A DNA stretch of 6,710 nt, from NCBI GenBank assembly GCA_029051445.1, contig JAIDKP010000365.1, positions 1-6,710 on the forward strand, written 5' to 3'. Both the position numbers and the translations under genes were made by a program. How positions within the stretch are numbered: position 1 is the stretch's first letter; every line of letters begins with the position of its first letter. The DNA is from Muribaculaceae bacterium. Lineage in GTDB: Bacteria > Bacteroidota > Bacteroidia > Bacteroidales > Muribaculaceae. The notes below the pieces were generated by a model. The model did no database searches. It saw only the letters and a program-made list of their open reading frames with translations, and was not told the origin of the DNA. Shown here one piece after another: positions 6,470 to 6,710 of this stretch.

Positions 6470-6710
6470 ATGCTTGACAAAAATACAAGAGACAGAATCA
6501 AGGATCTTATCGGTCGTGAGGTCGTGCCTGCGATCGGCTGTACTGAACCTGTAGCTGTGGCACTTGCTGTGGCCAAGGCTACTGAGACTCTTGGTGGAGA
6601 TGCGGCTCCTGCACGCATCGAGGTGACTCTCAGCGGCAATATTCTTAAAAATGCGATGGGTGTGGGTATTCCCGGTACGGGTATGATAGGTTTGCCTATC
6701 GCTATAGCTC
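6470..6710 (+). CDS. cyuA: UPF0597 / L-cysteine desulfidase family protein (CyuA-like), 5' part only
   Basis: The frame stays open to the right edge, so only about the first 80 residues are seen. The start at 6470 gives MLDKNTRDRIKDLIGREVVP, matching the usual short N-terminus of the family. An in-frame ATG at 6425 would add 15 residues but lies at the end of the inverted-repeat element. The block VVPAIGCTEPVAVALAVAKA (18-37) holds the conserved GCTEP cysteine (C24). SGNILKNAMGVGIPGTG (55-71) is a second family signature shared with the serine dehydratase alpha-chain group. In the archaeal L-cysteine desulfidase the equivalent cysteine helps hold a [4Fe-4S] cluster, and the enzyme splits cysteine into pyruvate, ammonia and sulfide. 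Substrate here is inferred; the other cluster cysteines would lie beyond the window. It is probably not part of the B12 operon, given the 295-base gap. Confidence 0.85.
   Translation, partial: MLDKNTRDRIKDLIGREVVPAIGCTEPVAVALAVAKATETLGGDAAPARIEVTLSGNILKNAMGVGIPGTGMIGLPIAIA

Noticed and set aside
6286..6639. 117-codon minus-strand frame across the gap and the cyuA-like start
   Set aside because: It is antisense to a clear gene start and to the repeat element, and its composition resembles no known family.

Overview
The window looks like a chromosomal segment from a Bacteroidales gut bacterium. The family could be Muribaculaceae, but the sequence alone does not settle that. The case rests on the gene set (a BtuB with the Bacteroidetes type of plug, a BtuG-like surface lipoprotein, a BtuF with the phylum-typical N-terminal extension), an acidic residue run after one lipoprotein cysteine, a TAnnTTTG-type -7 promoter element, and A-rich leaders lacking strong Shine-Dalgarno sequences. 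All real genes lie on the + strand.

Layout: (1) 1-1501 is the 3' part of a patatin-like phospholipase/outer-membrane protein. Its catalytic domain is cut off at the left edge, leaving the POTRA-like segment and the beta-barrel. (2) About 1546-1847 is a regulatory leader: a candidate promoter, a full cobalamin (B12) riboswitch aptamer at about 1562-1782 closed by a 7-bp P1 helix, and a short expression platform with a hairpin. (3) 1848-6174 is a three-gene operon: a BtuB-type TonB-dependent B12 receptor, a BtuG-like surface beta-propeller lipoprotein, and a BtuF-type substrate-binding lipoprotein. The last two genes are 4 bases apart. (4) 6175-6469 is a non-coding gap holding small hairpins and a compact repeat-like structure: a perfect 9-bp palindrome next to GTAG, nested inside imperfect 12-bp inverted repeats. 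(5) From 6470 to the right edge is the 5' end of a UPF0597/L-cysteine desulfidase (CyuA-like) gene.

How it works together (inference from families): BtuG captures corrinoid at the cell surface and passes it to the BtuB channel, which imports it using TonB energy. BtuF takes it in the periplasm and delivers it to a BtuCD permease, which is not encoded here. When cobalamin is plentiful it binds the leader RNA and lowers expression of the operon. The system itself is known in Bacteroides. The less ordinary parts are the repeat element before the cyuA-like gene, the details of the riboswitch expression platform, and the absence of btuC and btuD directly after btuF.
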